Assembly: GCA_026225945.1 (NCBI GenBank)
Contig: JAMJFZ010000181.1
Location: 1,116,001 to 1,180,000 of the forward strand
Direction: 5' to 3'
Length of the DNA stretch: 64,000 bases
From: Cricetomys ansorgei
Lineage: Eukaryota > Chordata > Mammalia > Rodentia > Nesomyidae
Shown piece after piece: positions 35,996-47,405 of the stretch; within the stretch, counting starts at the first letter, position 1; every line of letters begins with the position of its first letter. A program made the position numbers and the translations under genes. The notes beneath the pieces were generated by a model. It did not search any database, had not been told where the DNA came from, and saw nothing but the letters and a program-made list of their open reading frames with translations.

Positions 35996-36346
35996 TGCAA
36001 AAGGGAGGGGGCAAAAAGCCATACCATTTTGGGAAACTGTTAAAAATAACTAGCTTGTTTACTACTCTGATGACTAGAAGGGGAGAAATGAAGCTTCATT
36101 GGTCACAGTCGCAGAGGGAATAAATTATTTAAAATGTAGGTAACTTACTTCGTTTTTACAGCTGACCTGCCTTCCAAGACGATTCTAATTTCTGAAGTAA
36201 TCTTTAAACGTTTGCTTTTTGTCTCTCAGTTGACGTAGTCTGGGAACGTCTCTGATTCAGGTAGTTTGTATATTTATCGAATCAATGCTAAATTGCTTTC
36301 AATAAAATGAATTTATACTATTACCATCATTGAAATCAGTGTAGGA

Positions 36347-36347
<1 letters not shown>

Positions 36348-36386
<39 letters not shown>
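36348..36386 (+). repeat. (CA)n microsatellite
   Basis: Uninterrupted CA run. Confidence 0.95.
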
Positions 36387-36387
<1 letters not shown>

Positions 36388-37874
36388 TCTCACCTGTCTC
36401 AATTGTCTGATATATTTAGATCCATCTCAGGAAAATAAATGGAATGAGTAAAATTGACACGTGCAAATAAATGTCTTCACATTTAATTTATCCTGTGTGT
36501 ACAGTAGCTCCCATCCAGTAGTTATTCTATTTGAATTATAATGTATTGGCCCAGAAAGATGGATGCCTTCTGAGATTGGGTCTGTTGTGTAGATACAACT
36601 AAAGACAACTAAAGAAATAAGAAAATACGCTTGAGTTTGTATTCATGTCTCTTACGGGTTTGCTGTGCAGTGTGGCGAAAAATTATCTCATCTTATTTAC
36701 TGGCCCTGTCAGTAAGATATGGATAATAGTAGAATCCTGTAAATACTCCTTCTAGACGGACACCCTCTGCATCAGTATCATCGAGTCTTCAAACACTGCC
36801 TATCAGACACTGCTCTGGATGTTGCTAGAGTTACAAATATAGACTGTAATTAAACCCTAACGTGAGAAACATTATAACACACGTGTATAAATTTATGCAT
36901 GTTATACTATAACAGTAGCACTGTAAGTACAAGAGCACACTGTAGGAATAAAGCATACAACAGGGAAAGGCTGTATTGTAGTAATTGCATGTATGACTCG
37001 TATGCATTCTTTAAAACCCCATCTACACCTTTATCTTCAATGACGCCTCCTAAGTCCTCCAGCTGAGAAATTGTGTCTCTAAACAAAGATAGGTAACGGG
37101 AGCTTCTGTAGCTTTTCACTTGTGTAGACAAGTGCATGCTTATCTGTCTTACTGAATTTGGGAAGGGAGGTGGCTCAGTCCTCTAGATCTTCACCATGCC
37201 TTTGCCAGACAAAGCTGGCAATGCTGCTTGCTAAATAAGAGAATAAATGAGTCAAGGAAGCATGATGCGCTTGTGATTCTCGGAAAGCTAGTCCTAATAG
37301 CTGAATATTCCGTTAAGGCCAGATACCATCAGTGCCTCGTTTGTAAAATGTCATTTATTTCCCAGAGTGAGTCAATTCAATTATTTCTATATGACTGGAG
37401 TAGCCTGAGGCACAGCGAGGCAACCATCCATGTTTGAGATTGCACAGGTGGTGGTGGTGGTGCAGCCTTGATTCAGGCCTAGACATTCTAAATTACTAGC
37501 TAGCAATGTGGCAGAAGAATAGAAATCAGGTCTCTGTCAAGATTAACAGATAGAAGGAGTGAACTGGGAGAGAAAGACAGGAAGCCGTTCTCCACCCAGG
37601 TTCCATGCAATGAACAGAGCATGTACAAGACAAATCTGCAGTATGCAAATAAGAGGGGCAGGCGGTATGCAAATGCTCTATAAAGGGTCAAAAGCCTTGT
37701 GGTCCATGGCAGTTGAGGGCTTTACCTTTAGTTCTCTATTCCTAATCTCAGAATGCTTTCTATTTTTTCCTTCCCCTCCTTTCCCCTCTCCTCCTATCCC
37801 ATCCCCCCTTCCCTTTCCTCCACTCTTCTCTTTTCTCCTCTCCCACTCCTCCCTTCTTTCCTTTATAAAATTAA
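36387..37874. other. Unique sequence, no gene seen
   Basis: A 76-codon minus-strand frame (36907-37137) looks protein-like in its first half but has no splice or start context. The last 100 bases are pyrimidine-rich. Confidence 0.45.
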
Positions 37875-38560
37875 AATATTTATCTCTTCTTTGAGAATTT
37901 CAAACATGTATACAATGCAGTTTGATCATTATCACCCTCTTTTCCCCTCCAACTTCTCTAAGACCCCATACCTCCTCTTCCCAGTTTCATACCCTCCACC
38001 TTTTATTCTTTATAACCCAATGAGTCCAGTTAAAGCATGGATGTTTGAATATCCACTGGAGCAGGGCACCATATCAGAGGCCACACTCCTAAAGAAAACT
38101 GATTCTCCCTCCCCCAGTAGCCACCAACTGCCAATAGCTTCTCAACTGGAATGGGGCCTCATGTGCCCTCCCACACACAGGGATATTGGCTGGCTTTATC
38201 TTTTATAGGTCTTATACAGGCAACCACAGCTGCTGTGGGTTCATAAGTACAGTGGTCTTGTCCAGAAGACACCATTTCAGTCTTCTATCGCCTCCGTCCC
38301 TCATATTCTTTCTACCCTGTCTTCTGAGACGGATCTGTAGTCTTGGGATGTATGCTTGTGAAATGTCTCATTTATGACTGACCACTTCACTGATACTTAT
38401 TCTCTGTACTTTAACCAGCTGTGAGTTTCTGCATTAACTACCATCCACTGTCTATTCCTGTTTCTAACTATGTATCTGTGGTTTAATTCACTATGGGACA
38501 CAAGGTCCTGGATACTAGTAAGTAATTTCTGCATAGATGAAGGAAGGGATCAGAAGCTCC
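37875..38560 (-). mobile_element. Rodent L1 3' UTR
   Basis: TTTGAGAATTTCAAACATGT, TAACCCAATGAGTCCAGTTA and GGCAACCACAGCTGCTGTGG are diagnostic blocks in inverted order. Confidence 0.8.
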
Positions 38561-38639
38561 ACCTTTAGCTAAGGAGCTACTGGTAAGCGATAGCCTTGGG
38601 AAGAAGGGAAGTCATTTTTCTTCTAGAGTATGCACACTG

Positions 38640-38835
38640 GTAGGTTGCCCATGTTCATGAAAACAACAATAATTGGATTTAGAGGGTCATTAAAAACACA
38701 ATAAGACATGAAGGCGAGAGCAGCACATATTGGGGCATGTAGGGTCAATTGGAGGAAAGTTGAGTATGAATATGATCAAACTACATTGTATGTATGTATT
38801 AAATTGCCAAATACAAATATTTTTAAAAAATAAGC
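38640..38835 (+). mobile_element. L1 3' terminal fragment
   Basis: GTTCATGAAAACAACAATAA, ATGAAGGCGAGAGCAGCACA and an A-rich end look like an L1 3' end in sense orientation. Moderate divergence. Confidence 0.5.
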
Positions 38836-40204
38836 CAGATATTTTGCATGTGGCTTGAGACTTAGATCCATGCCTATTACAGATACATACTGACTATCTA
38901 AGCCTTAGTTTTTATCTATACAATGGGCTTTGTATCACTTCACATATCAGACCATACAATTCAATAAGATGGATAATGTATGCTGGTTGGTATAATATAT
39001 AACAAAATCTATATATTCATAACTTTTATTTCTCCACTATGTTATATAACTAACTAGAGAACTATGTTTCTTGTATTAGTAAAGGAGGACGTGGAATTGT
39101 TCTCTTGGACTCATTTATCACTGAAATGTCCAACCAGAGACGCTATGACTAAGCCTTACAGTAATTCTTGAGGGTGGAAAGTCCAAGACACCATTAAGGG
39201 TCAACTTGACCTTTGGCCCATTAGTCCATTTGTCTTATAGAAAATGTGGAGAAACATAGGCACTGTGCTGGGTATGCAGTAAGATTAAGTCTGATGAGCC
39301 TCAAATTTGGACAGAAGCCTCCAGAGATTTTGAATTTAGTGAGGGCTGTCATACCTAGTCACTTCTACTGAAATAGGGTCCTTCTTTAATTAATCGTATG
39401 AAGAGGTCAAGTCAACATGACTCCCTGAAGACGTTAGGACGGACACCTTCTACTTCAAGAGAATTCAACGGCTGCAATATTTACAGTCCGAAACAGCACA
39501 CTATAATACATCATCATCTCACCACAGAGACCACAGTCAGCAAGTGATGCATAGGTGTCAGTGCCTGGTCCTGTCTTTCTGTCCTCATTCAGGCTTTTAC
39601 ATAAGGTTTATAAATTCCTGTCAGAAAACAAACTGAAGGTTCAAAAATATTACTTATGTCATCTTGGGAATAATCCATAAAATGAAGTGGGCCAGATCCC
39701 TCTAGGTACTCAACTGCTTTAGCAGGGAGATCTGAGCTGGGCTGCCGTAAAGTGCTTCTGCATGTAGGTACTCCAGTTGTGGTGCCTGGGTGTTCTCACA
39801 TCCTGCCTGAAGGTCTGGACATGCCTCACTTACTACTCAGCTCGGATACAGTTGTGTCAGATTGCTAGGAAAATTATTTTCCTTAGGCCTAGGCTGCTTC
39901 TGTTTTTCCTTATTTGTTTGCCATTGCCCTCTGAGTTTCCAAGAACTTTCTCACAAAATTACATTTGGGTAAGAAACCTCCTCGGAATGCCTGTTTGCTA
40001 GCAACCTAATTGCAGAGTTCTTTCTTGGTGCCATTTAGATCCCACTTGACTAGGCAGGTAACTCACATTTTCGTCTCCTTAGTGATCTACAACTCATCCA
40101 GCTTTCATTGAAGAAAATGAGTAACTTATAGTCCTTCTCTCTTCCTCTACTACCAGAGCTTCGTAACTGAACCGTGGTATGCAGGCAATCTAGATAATAG
40201 GCTC
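38836..40204. other. Mostly unique sequence, no gene seen
   Basis: Part of 39200-39480 may be a very old MLT1-like LTR (GAAATAGGGTCCTTCTTTAA), too decayed to assign. Confidence 0.4.
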
Positions 40205-40520
40205 CGATGCTGAATTTTATGTGTCTACTTGATTGACAGCGCCTAGATAGGAGGATGAACCATTTTCTGAATATTTTTGCGATAGGATCTTGAGGTAAAA
40301 CTTACTTTGGCATCACTGAAATTTAAGCAATGCAGACTACTCTTTATATAGTGGTGGGCCTCATCCAATCAGAAGCTGTGAATAGAGAAGACGGATCTCT
40401 GACCTACAGGGAGCTCTGCCAGCACACAGACTTATAAGCTGCACTGCATCCTGGCTCATCTCTTTTCCCATGAGCCCACGCTGTGCTTTTGGCCTTGCTA
40501 GATTCCACAATTACAGAAGC
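40205..40520 (+). mobile_element. Degraded ERVL-type LTR
   Basis: TGCTGAATTTTATGTGTCTA, GGTGGGCCTCATCCAATCAG and a cysteine-codon-rich 3' block resemble an old mammalian ERVL LTR. An AAAC-rich tract follows. Family call is tentative. Confidence 0.45.
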
Positions 40521-40769
40521 CATTCCTTAAAAACAAACAAACAAACTGACAGACAAAAAAAAAAACAAAAAAAACTGGCCCTCACACACATTCTATCAGT
40601 TTTGTTTTTCAAGAGAACTTTAATACTCCAGCATCTTGTAAGTTTTCATGAACTCATCACAGAATAGAATTCTCAAAATACTGAAGATATTTTCATGGGC
40701 AATTCCAAATTTATTAGCTGTAGCAAAACCAACACCCAAGTCCTTGCTTTATCTGTCTGTTCAGTTTTT

Positions 40770-40782
40770 TTTCTTTTTCTTT

Positions 40783-40836
<54 letters not shown>

Positions 40837-40857
40837 TTCCTCCCTCCCTCCCTCCCT

Positions 40858-40914
<57 letters not shown>

Positions 40915-40936
40915 CCTTTCTTTCTTTCTTTCTTGT
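40770..40936 (+). repeat. Compound (CTTT)n/(CCTC)n/(CT)n
   Basis: CTTT, then CCCT, then CT, then CTTT again in about 165 pyrimidine bases, with mirror-like symmetry. Confidence 0.95.
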
Positions 40937-40939
40937 GGT

Positions 40940-41689
40940 ATTGGGGAATCAAACCCCTGGCTGTACCTTGCTCATCATAGAAAAGGATTCTAAAACATGG
41001 CTAGGCCTTGAGCACTATTCTGGTGTGTTCATTGAAAAGATACAGGAGTTACCATAGTAACCTACAAATAAAAAATCCTCAGCACTCAGGCAGTGGGGCA
41101 GGCCATGGGCCACAGTGAGCAACTTCCAGTGTCCTCCACATCTGGGATAAAGTCTGACTGATAGCTTCACAACTGGATATTCTCATTTACTTGCCACTCA
41201 ATAACTCCTTAGGACATTTGAAAGACCACAGAAGCCCAATTGTAGTCTTCAGAGGATCAATTGACCTGGAAAGTCCAAAAGAAATTGTCTGGGTGGAAAA
41301 GCTGATCTATGGAGAAAAATTGACTTCTATATCACGTATCTATGATTTGGGGACACAATCTCAGCGATTGGTTACAGCACCTTATTTAAGTGAGGTATTC
41401 CAGTGAGACATGGGAGGTCAGAAAGGAAAAAACCGTCTACTTTTCTCTCGAGTCAAATTTTCTGCTCTGTTGAGAAAGATTAATAATGTGCTCAGAAAGC
41501 ATGGTAAAACTGTTATTTCTTACTAACACAAAGACAAATATGTTTGGAGGCAGAGTACAAAATTTTCACATTTTTTAAGACTCCCATAGATGAGTGGCTT
41601 CTAGCACATCCCTAACCACTAATGTCAGTCAATAACATATTTGCCACTGCCCTCAGCAGGTTGCCTTTGATGAGAAAGGTTTTAAATTC
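40940..41689. other. Unique sequence, no gene seen
   Basis: A 71-codon plus-strand frame (41191-41406) has balanced composition but no supporting context. Confidence 0.4.
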
Positions 41690-41883
41690 ATGAACAGATA
41701 GATTAAAAAACGTGGTACATATACACAATGGAATTTCACATTTCTGCAAAAGGGAAAAAAAATCATGACATTTACAGGAAAATGGATAGAATCAAAAATA
41801 ATTATGTTTAATGACATAAACCAGACAAGAAAGTCGAAGAGTTGAATGTTTTTTCTTATATGTAGAAACTAGATTTAGATTTT

Positions 41884-41922
<39 letters not shown>

Positions 41923-42180
41923 ATGTGTGGATCATAAGCTAGAAAGAGGATCATAAGAGTGCAGGAAGAAATTTTGGACAACAGGTGAAATAGAGACGGT
42001 GCTGAGGTACATGTGATAAGAAAGCAGAATGTGGGGGAAGGGAAACATCTATAGAGGGAGAGGGAGAGACAAATGAGATCAGAGTATAGGGACACATATG
42101 TGTGGAGATGTCATGTTTGAAGCCCATGACCTTGTATGCTCATCTAAAAATAGTAAAATTAATAAAAATAGAATGGCTTT
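41690..42180 (+). mobile_element. Rodent L1 3' end, sense
   Basis: GTGGTACATATACACAATGG, GGAAAATGGATAGAATCAAA and ATGTTTAATGACATAAACCA follow L1 ORF2/3' UTR order. A (GT)n at 41886-41921 lies inside, and the end is A-rich. Confidence 0.8.
41886..41921 (+). repeat. (GT)n inside the L1 3' end
   Basis: Uninterrupted GT run. Confidence 0.93.
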
Positions 42181-43235
42181 ACAAAGTGAAAAGCATCTCA
42201 GCACCGTTTGAGATGACTGTCCTTTGAATTGATACACAAAAGAAAACTAACCCTCTCAAATAAGAGGAAACAAAACCCAGAGCCATGAGCAGAATGTTTT
42301 AATGAGACCATTATTTTGATTTTGCATCCCATTTTTCAGAAAAGCCCCCTTTGGATAAATGCTCTTACTTCAGTTTTTATTTTCATTCTCAAGAGTGGGC
42401 ATTTAGGAAAACTTCTAATTCCAGCAGTCTGCAAGGGTTTTCATAATTGCCCCTTGCAACATCTCCATAAGATAGACATAATAAATAATGTAGCTGAGGC
42501 TGCCTAGGCTCTATCCCTGTTTCTCCAAGCCTGTGGTTTGTGCCCACTGTCGTGCTAACTCCTCCCATATCTATTATCCCCCGTTCACCACTCAAGCACA
42601 TTTATTGGGTAGCAGATACATCAAAGGCCAAAATGTTCGTGTCAAAATAGCGATGTGCACTTGCTTTCAAAGAAGTCCACGTTTCCCAAGCCTGCAAAGG
42701 AAACACAAGTCAGCATCTCTGAGCAGGTGACACTCACTGCATTGTAACTCTCATTATCTAACTCTTGTAGTTTTCTGATTATTCTAAGCAGAAAATTATT
42801 CTATGCTCAGATTTGTTACAGGACTTCTGGGAGACACTGTGAATCAACATGGCAGTCTTGTTATATTACAGAATCTATCCATCGATTACAGAACTAGTCT
42901 GTAGTTACAGGCAGGAGTGCAGTTGAAAATTTTCAGTGTCCCATAAAGAAGGCACACTCTATCAAGCCCATGAAATTATTTCATTTGCCAAATAAACAAT
43001 GTTTTTTAAAAATAATTTTAAATGGCGCCCATTGGAGGAAAAATGAGCATTAAACTAGATGGGTCATCTGGCTGTTCATTTTCATTAGCAACTGCTGAGC
43101 AGAAGCAAAGTGATCCTGGTTGAACAGTAAAGACTTTGCTATGCAGAGGAAAGATCCAACTGGGGCTATTTGAAAACAGGAACATTTCACATTTTATATT
43201 TTTATAAAGCTCTCATGCCTGGTGAGAGTTACACC
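42181..43235. other. Unique sequence, no gene seen
   Basis: No repeats named. A third exon of the minus-strand gene was looked for here and not seen. Confidence 0.45.
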
Positions 43236-43520
43236 CTGGTATAGAACGAAAGAAAGAATGGAAGGAAGGAAGAAAGGAAGGAAGGAAGGAAGGATGGAAA
43301 GAGGGAGGGATGGAGGGAGGGAGGAAGGATAGAAGGAGAGAGGGATGAGGGAGGGAGAAAGGATGGAAGGAGAGAGGAGAAAGAAGAGAAAGGAAGGAAA
43401 GAAGGAAGGATGGAAGGAGGGAGGGAGGGAGGGAGGGAGGAAGGATGGAAGGAGAGAGAGAGAAAGAAGAGAAAGGAAGGAAGGAAGGAAAGAAGGAAGG
43501 AAAGAAGAAAAGAAAGAAAA
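43236..43520 (+). repeat. GGAA/GGGA-rich purine tract
   Basis: About 285 bases of almost pure purine, mixing GGAA, GGGA and GGAT units, with an internal duplication around GGATGGAAGGA. Confidence 0.93.
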
Positions 43521-44317
43521 TTTAATTAAAAAAGAAATTAATTAAAAAAGAAAGAAAATTAATTTGCCACAGATTTATTTTTGGAAGTTGTTAAATTGTA
43601 AGTGGGGGAATCATGGGTAACTGTCATCCTCAGGTAATTTAGCAATTTCCCTGGGTTCAGAGCTTCATTGTTTTCTTCTACCAGAAAAGTAAACATGAGT
43701 TACAACTTGCTAATGCATGCTGGTGTTTCTTGGAATGGGAACAAATAAACAGGAAAATGCACAAAAGATAAGCAAATGAAGAGACATCAAAGGCATGATG
43801 ATGATCACAGAGGAAACTCATCACTAAACAAATGAGAGCAGTCTAAACTGGGTCTGCTATCTACTTATCCACCCACTCAAGCATCCAACAATGTATTAAG
43901 CCTCGGCTGCATAACAGTCATTGTCCTAGGTCCAAAGAATAATTGCCCAGATGAATAAGACATGGGTCTTGCCTCTGTACTTTAGTGAGGCTGGGATACG
44001 AAATGAATAAACTCTTGTGATATTTTGAGAGCTGTTCACATATAAACAAGATGCAAAGAGGAGAAGAAGGAAGCACAGATGTCCCCTTCAAATGAAGAGG
44101 AGAATATTAGAGAGGAAAGGACATTTGAGATCAGTCCTTAAGCAAGATGTGTGCGGCATTTATCAGATAAAAGCCATTTTATGGGGAGGGAGAGAAATTA
44201 CAGTTAAGAGAAGCTACAAAGGAAAGAATAAAGCAAGGCTGGTGACATCAGATGCCAGCTGATGCAATGCCAGTTTAAAAACAATGGCAAGGAATCACTT
44301 GTATCAAATACTAGTAC
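43521..44317. other. Unique sequence downstream of coding exon 2
   Basis: In gene sense this is intron after exon 2. No third exon was recognised. Confidence 0.45.
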
Positions 44318-44454
44318 CTCATCTGCTAGTGTGATTCCCCACCCATTTGGGTTGTGATCTGGGTCCCAGAAATCTTTCAAGTGTACTACTTGTCTTTTCA
44401 GGCGTAGGAACTGGTTTGCTGGATCTTCCATCAAAAATGGTGCTCCCAGCACTT
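44318..44454 (-). CDS. C3orf85: Coding exon 2 of the same small secreted-protein gene
   Basis: On the minus strand a good acceptor (TTGGTCTAATTTCAG, ending at 44455) opens a 137-nt exon. With the final G of exon 1 it gives E followed by VLGAPFLMEDPANQFLRLKR (residues 18-37), then 25 more residues including WDPDH (46-50) and GWGITLADE (54-62). The exon closes at GAG with donor GTACTAG, weaker than consensus, in phase 0. Signal peptidase would plausibly cut after the small residues near G20-A21, leaving a mature N-terminus starting PF. A dibasic KR at 36-37 could be a processing site. Without splicing, the frame runs on into intron residues LVFDTSDS and an in-frame stop. The composition looks protein-like and not repeat-derived. 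The function of the family is unknown to me; secretion is inferred from the signal peptide only. Confidence 0.72.
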
Positions 44455-45589
44455 CTGAAATTAGACCAAGAGCACAAAATCTTTTAGGACAATGCATTAC
44501 ATGTCTGTGTTTCCTCTAAAACAGGCACAGCTCTGGTAGGCAACCAGGCTACTGGGGTGGGGCACTCTGGGAAAACTATGTCTTGAGGAAGATGTGGGCC
44601 CTTTGTCACATCTGTAGTGTCAGCCCTATACTGAAAGGAGAAATATTTCAAAGCTGTGGTACAGGTATGGGAGCCTCAATGCCTGGATGAAAAGTTCAGC
44701 TATATTGCTTTTCTGCAGAAATCACTTATTATCCAAAGCTCTAGCTTTCTTGTAGTTAAAGAGCTCTGGTAACAGCACACGCTGTATTGCAATGCTAAGG
44801 AATGCTATATTAGGTGCTCTCCAGCTTCACTAACAAGGCTAATGAACCACACTTTGTATGGAGCCAAGTTATGGTGAGATACAGCACTCTTTACTGTAGA
44901 GCTTGCTGGTTAGTTGGGATCAAAGGTCAATGATACATAGCAGAATGAGACAGCACGTGATCCACTTGCACTGTTCTTGAGCATCGGGGCATAGGGCACA
45001 AACAGCTGTTTCCGTCTTCATTCATGAAGAAAAGATTAGTTCAGAAGCATAGCGGAAGGGGCTGGAGTTTTCAGTTTAAATCACAGGAATAATGTGAGGA
45101 AAAGAATTTTAATGGGACCCTACAAAACCTCTGTCCGAAAACAATAGTTATAAATGAGTAGAAAGAAGAGTTATGAGTGTTAATATTTAATGTCAGAATA
45201 CTGTAGTGACAGGCACCAGAGCGACACTGTCTTAATGTAGTTAATCTGACTTCATGCAATCCGACTCAACCCCTCTACCTCCTGATGTGCATACCCTCTT
45301 TCAATTCCTGTCCTCCATAGCCCAGGGCACTGCAGAAATGATGGCATGTGCTTCTTTTGTGGCTAGTATATATGTAGCTTCTGCTATATTCTTTATTGAG
45401 TCACTTGCTCTAAGGCAAAGGTACATGTCATGATCTGAAAGCACTCAAGTAGCCCCAAAGGAGAGGTCCATGCATCAAGGAAATAAAGTTTCCCAATATT
45501 TTTGCACACAACCACCTGGGAACCTGATATCTGCTCTAGCCGGGCCTTACGATGACTGTAATGCCCACGCACCTGTTTAACATGTCATT

Positions 45590-45745
45590 ACAGGAAACAA
45601 AACAAAAAACATTGAGCCGGAAACAAGGCCCTAAACCACCCACAAACTCTTGACCCTGAAATGGAAATAACAAACGCTCATTGTTTTAAGCTGCTACAGT
45701 TTGAGGCAATTAGCTACATCATAGCGGATAACTACAGCAGTAGGC
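45590..45745 (+). mobile_element. MLT1-like LTR 3' end
   Basis: TTGTTTTAAGCTGCTACAGT followed by GCAATTAGCTACATCATAGC resembles the 3' terminal block of MLT1 LTRs. It is strongly degraded. Confidence 0.5.
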
Positions 45746-46109
45746 ACTTGCTAAGGTCAAGGGGTATTGCTATTCCTAAGGGTGAGTCTATAGTGACGTA
45801 AAGGAGGGTCCGAAGCACAGCACTCAAAGGACACGCATGCTCAGGGATATGCAAATTTTGTGCCCTAAAACCTTCCCCCTCTTTAGTCCCTGTTCTGATA
45901 ATTCACTGAATGGTGAGATAAACAGAAGATAACCCTGGCCAATAACCTCTGCATGTACGCACATATAGGTGATAAGCCACCTGTGCCTTGTGGGAATTCA
46001 CAGTCAGAGTTAATGGGTAACTTGAAGAAGACACATTGGGACCAGACCATCTATAGTATGTGTAACTACTTGTAAGGGATATTTTGTTTTATTTTATTTC
46101 ATTTAATTT

Positions 46110-46250
46110 TTAGACAAAAGTCTTGCTATGTAACTACGGCTAGCCTGGTACTGGCTGTGTTCACGATGCTGGCCTCAAACTCACATCAAGTCTTCAACCT
46201 CAGCCTCCTCTGTATCATAAATATAGGCATGTATCATCTTGACCGGCTTT
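46110..46250 (-). repeat. B1-related SINE
   Basis: TCTTGCTATGTAACTACGGC and GGCCTCAAACTCACATCAAG, inverted. Confidence 0.65.
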
Positions 46251-46649
46251 AAGGGTATAGTAAATTTTGATACTACCATGTTAGACCTTACAGAGAACCT
46301 GGCTTTGTCAGCAGACATGTAGGTCTCAAAAGCTAGGAAAAGACAATGGAAGAGAGGAACATATATTTGAAGGTGAAAGGAGCTGAGAGCCAAGGAAGAG
46401 ATATCCCACCAAGATCAGGTTCAGTGATTCCCACTTTGCCAATGTAACAGAAAGGAATGGCTGAGTTGTAGATATGCTCAGGCAGCACTGAAGTGTGAGT
46501 CGGGCCTAGAGCCCAAGAGATGTTTAATGCCACACCAAGGAGTTTGAGTTTGATTTTGTAAATGCTTTATGATCATTTCTGAACAAGAAGATAAAGAGCT
46601 GAATTTACTTCTAGGTGCTTTTATTTGATAAAAATATATGACCTTTTGT

Positions 46650-46890
46650 TTGTTTTTCAAAATAGGGTCTCTTTGTTGTAACTCTGGCTGTCCTGGAACT
46701 CGCTCTGTAGACCAGGCTGGCCTCTAACCCAGAGATCTGCCTGCTTCTGCCTCCCAAGCGCTGGGATTTTTCTTTTCTTTTCTTTTTTTTTTTAAAGAAA
46801 AGCTCTCACTGTGTATCTCAAACCATGGAGATATGCCTGCCTCTGCTTCCCAAACACGGGAATTAAATGTGTGTGCTAGTACAAACAATC
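46650..46890 (-). repeat. Two adjacent B1 SINE pieces
   Basis: The first (to 46770) has CTGTAGACCAGGCTGGCCTC. The second (from about 46795) has TCTCACTGTGTATCTCAAAC and lacks its middle. Both are inverted and a T-rich tract separates them. Confidence 0.8.
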
Positions 46891-46894
46891 ATTT

Positions 46895-47055
46895 CAACTA
46901 TTTTTGAGAGTATGATTCACTGGCATTAAAGCTCATTCATATGTTTTGTAATTATCACCTCTGTCCATTTCCGGTACCAGGTCCTCATCCCAGACAGAAC
47001 CTCTAAACACGTTAGCACTAACTCCCAACTTACCCTCTCCCAGTTTCTGGTAACC
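46895..47055 (-). mobile_element. L1M 3' end, left of URR1
   Basis: GATTCACTGGCATTAAAGCT and AATTATCACCTCTGTCCATT are inverted L1M text, ended by the URR1 insertion. Confidence 0.6.
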
Positions 47056-47270
47056 CAATGGTTCTCAATACTGTGGCCCTTTAATATAGTTCCTCATGTT
47101 GTGGTGACCCCCTAAACATAAACTTATTTTTGTTGCTACTTCATAACTGTAATTTTGCTCCTGTTATGAATCATAATGTAAATATCTGATATGCAGATAG
47201 TCTTAGGCAACGCCTGTGAAAGGGTCATTTGACCCTAAAGAGGCTTCAACTTATAGGCTGAGAACTGCTG
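47056..47270 (-). mobile_element. Second URR1-like hAT transposon
   Basis: It starts CAATGGTTCTCAATACTGTG and ends GGCTGAGAACTGCTG. The internal blocks GTTGTGGTGACCCCC and CATAACTGTAATTTTGCTCC mirror the copy near 20.2 kb in inverted orientation. It interrupts an old L1 3' end that resumes on the far side. The flanks (CTGGTAAC and CTGTGTAAC) look like a decayed target duplication. Confidence 0.8.
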
Positions 47271-47405
47271 TGTAACTACTGTTCTCCTTCCTATCTTGTT
47301 GAAGATGCATTGCAGGCGTCTCGAGTAAGTGGACTCATCCAGTTTTGATTCACTTAACAAAATGTATTCACAGAGCACCCATCCTGTGAAGGACCGCCAT
47401 ACAGT
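47271..47405 (-). mobile_element. L1M 3' end, right of URR1
   Basis: TTTTGATTCACTTAACAAAA and CATCCTGTGAAG continue the L1M order after URR1. Confidence 0.55.

Noticed and set aside
36907..37137. Minus-strand frame with ISQLEDLGGVIEDKGVDG
   Set aside because: It looks coding in part, but has no clear start, splice sites or known family, and the end is a hydrophobic run typical of chance AT-rich sequence.
40648..41057. 110- and 120-codon frames rich in Phe, Leu and Ser
   Set aside because: They come from the CTTT/CCCT tract.
41191..41406. 71-codon plus-strand frame
   Set aside because: Balanced composition only; no promoter, splice or homology evidence.
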